Source: Palsa-870 sp035937155 (lineage in GTDB: Bacteria > Chloroflexota > Dormibacteria > Dormibacterales > Dormibacteraceae). From it: DNA of 64,000 nucleotides. The notes under the pieces were generated by a model. It did not search any database. It saw only the letters and a program-made list of their open reading frames with translations, and was not told the origin of the DNA. Every line of letters starts with the position of its first letter. The stretch's first letter is position 1. The DNA is taken from the NCBI GenBank assembly GCA_035937155.1, contig DASYVJ010000089.1:1-64000 (forward strand). The letters are read 5' to 3'. The translations under genes were made by a program, and so were the position numbers. This document shows, in pieces, positions 63,307 to 64,000 of the stretch.

Positions 63307-64000
63307 CTAGGGAGACCTGAGCAGGTCGGGCGGCGTCCCAGATGATCGCGCCCAGCCGGACTGAAGCGGTCCGTTGACAGCCCAGGCAGTCAGCGCCAGC
63401 ACGACGAGAATCGCGACCAGCCCAGCCGCCGACCGTACCAGCGGGAGCTTTCTCCAGCCCTCGGCCACGCGCACCGCGAGGAAGACCGCGAGCACGCCGG
63501 CGACCGCCGCAACGTTAAGCAGAAGAAACACCTGGTTTTGCACATCCGACCCGGTGCCAAGCGAATGCACGATTGCGAGGACCCAGGCCGCGTACATGGT
63601 CCGATGGAGCCAGATCCACACAGCTCGGGGAAGCCGCCGCACCGGCCAGCTCACGATCACGCTGACGCCGTAGAGATATCCAGAGATGACGCCGATGCCG
63701 AGCCACGTGCCCCGATACGCGGACACAAAGGGCACCAACGCATCGACTGGGCCCAACCGTGCGAACGGGTCGAGCAGCGAAGTCAGGACATGCACGCCGG
63801 CGAACGCGAGCGTCAAGAGCGCGATGTTGGCGTGGGCGCCCTCGACGGAGACCGGATAGGCGGTGGGAAGGGCGGAGCGCACGATGCCCAGGATCATCGC
63901 GACGCTCATCAGCACCACCGTCACCTCGCCGGCGCTGCGATCGAGGAACCAGAGTGGGCTCGGCGCGGCGGCTAACAGTTCAAGTAAGGCTGCGTGCGGT
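63307..64000 (-). CDS. Ferric-reductase-like transmembrane protein (5' end outside window)
   Basis: At least 231 residues, still open at the window edge; a GTG at 63924 is a possible internal start. About six helices are visible. His residues sit in helices as HANIALLTLAFAGVHVL and WIWLHRTMYAAWVLAIVHSL, the paired-His pattern that binds two haems in the ferric reductase-like/YedZ family. The upstream in-frame sequence (LLAAAPSPLWFLDRSAGEV) is typical of the region before the first helix, so little is missing. The electron acceptor is unknown. Confidence 0.75.
   Translation of the reverse strand, partial: PHAALLELLAAAPSPLWFLDRSAGEVTVVLMSVAMILGIVRSALPTAYPVSVEGAHANIALLTLAFAGVHVLTSLLDPFARLGPVDALVPFVSAYRGTWLGIGVISGYLYGVSVIVSWPVRRLPRAVWIWLHRTMYAAWVLAIVHSLGTGSDVQNQVFLLLNVAAVAGVLAVFLAVRVAEGWRKLPLVRSAAGLVAILVVLALTAWAVNGPLQSGWARSSGTPPDLLRSP

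Overview
This is a GC-rich, gene-dense chromosomal segment from a free-living bacterium. I see no rRNA, tRNA, CRISPR array, transposase or phage gene. Several traits point to a high-GC Terrabacteria lineage such as Dormibacterota, Chloroflexota or a deep actinobacterial relative: a GuaB3-type IMP dehydrogenase, paired DUF881 proteins, PurS/PurQ/small PurL, a Gram-positive-type LexA box, frequent GTG and TTG starts, and -10 boxes six bases upstream of start codons (leaderless transcripts). The phylum is an inference; no marker was compared with a database.

Layout. 1-0.9 kb: end of an MFS exporter. 0.9-8.6 kb (minus): pyrimidine operon pyrB-pyrR-carAB-pyrK-pyrD, with the two carbamoyl-phosphate synthase subunits fused and a PyrR-binding hairpin in front of pyrB. 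8.7-12.5 kb (plus): zinc-ribbon protein, two-gene ABC exporter, small membrane protein, thiolase. 12.5-15.3 kb: MarR regulator divergent from a DHA2 drug exporter that carries an in-frame TGA, a decayed MFS fragment and a small Cys-rich protein. 15.3-26.1 kb (minus): purine operon purB-purC-purS-purQ-purL-purF-purM-purN-purH followed by kynA. 26.4-29.1 kb (plus): ECF sigma factor with a membrane-anchored Ig/propeller partner. 29.1-37.5 kb (minus): guaB3, guaA, purD, purE, two-subunit pyruvate carboxylase, Nudix hydrolase. 37.7-42.9 kb: DUF4332 protein, acyltransferase plus epimerase, glutamate dehydrogenase, DUF881 pair. 42.9-50.1 kb: PhaR-like regulator and phasin/histone-like protein, amidohydrolase, threonine aldolase, threonine dehydratase, FmdB-like and HD-domain proteins, DUF309. 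50.1-53.2 kb: molybdopterin-binding protein, cysS, a secreted small protein. 53.2-56.6 kb (plus): mrfA-mrfB DNA-repair pair with a LexA box inside the promoter. 56.5-64 kb: a GGDEF/HD c-di-GMP protein, a membrane protein, a TadE-TadG-TadE envelope operon and a ferric-reductase-like membrane protein cut by the window end.

How the genes work together. The minus-strand clusters hold nearly all of de novo IMP and GMP synthesis (no purK seen) and the first part of UMP synthesis (no pyrC, pyrE or pyrF seen). Genes are coupled by 4-base ATGA, GTGA, TTGA and probably CTGA overlaps. Two otherwise compact operons are each opened by a gap of exactly 178 bp, upstream of pyrR and of purM, and both gaps hold the same roughly 136-bp repeat in the same orientation. 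A fragment of its core recurs near cysS. This repeat, the LexA-controlled mrfAB promoter, the PyrR hairpin and the tandem repeats before the Tad operon are the most informative non-coding signals.
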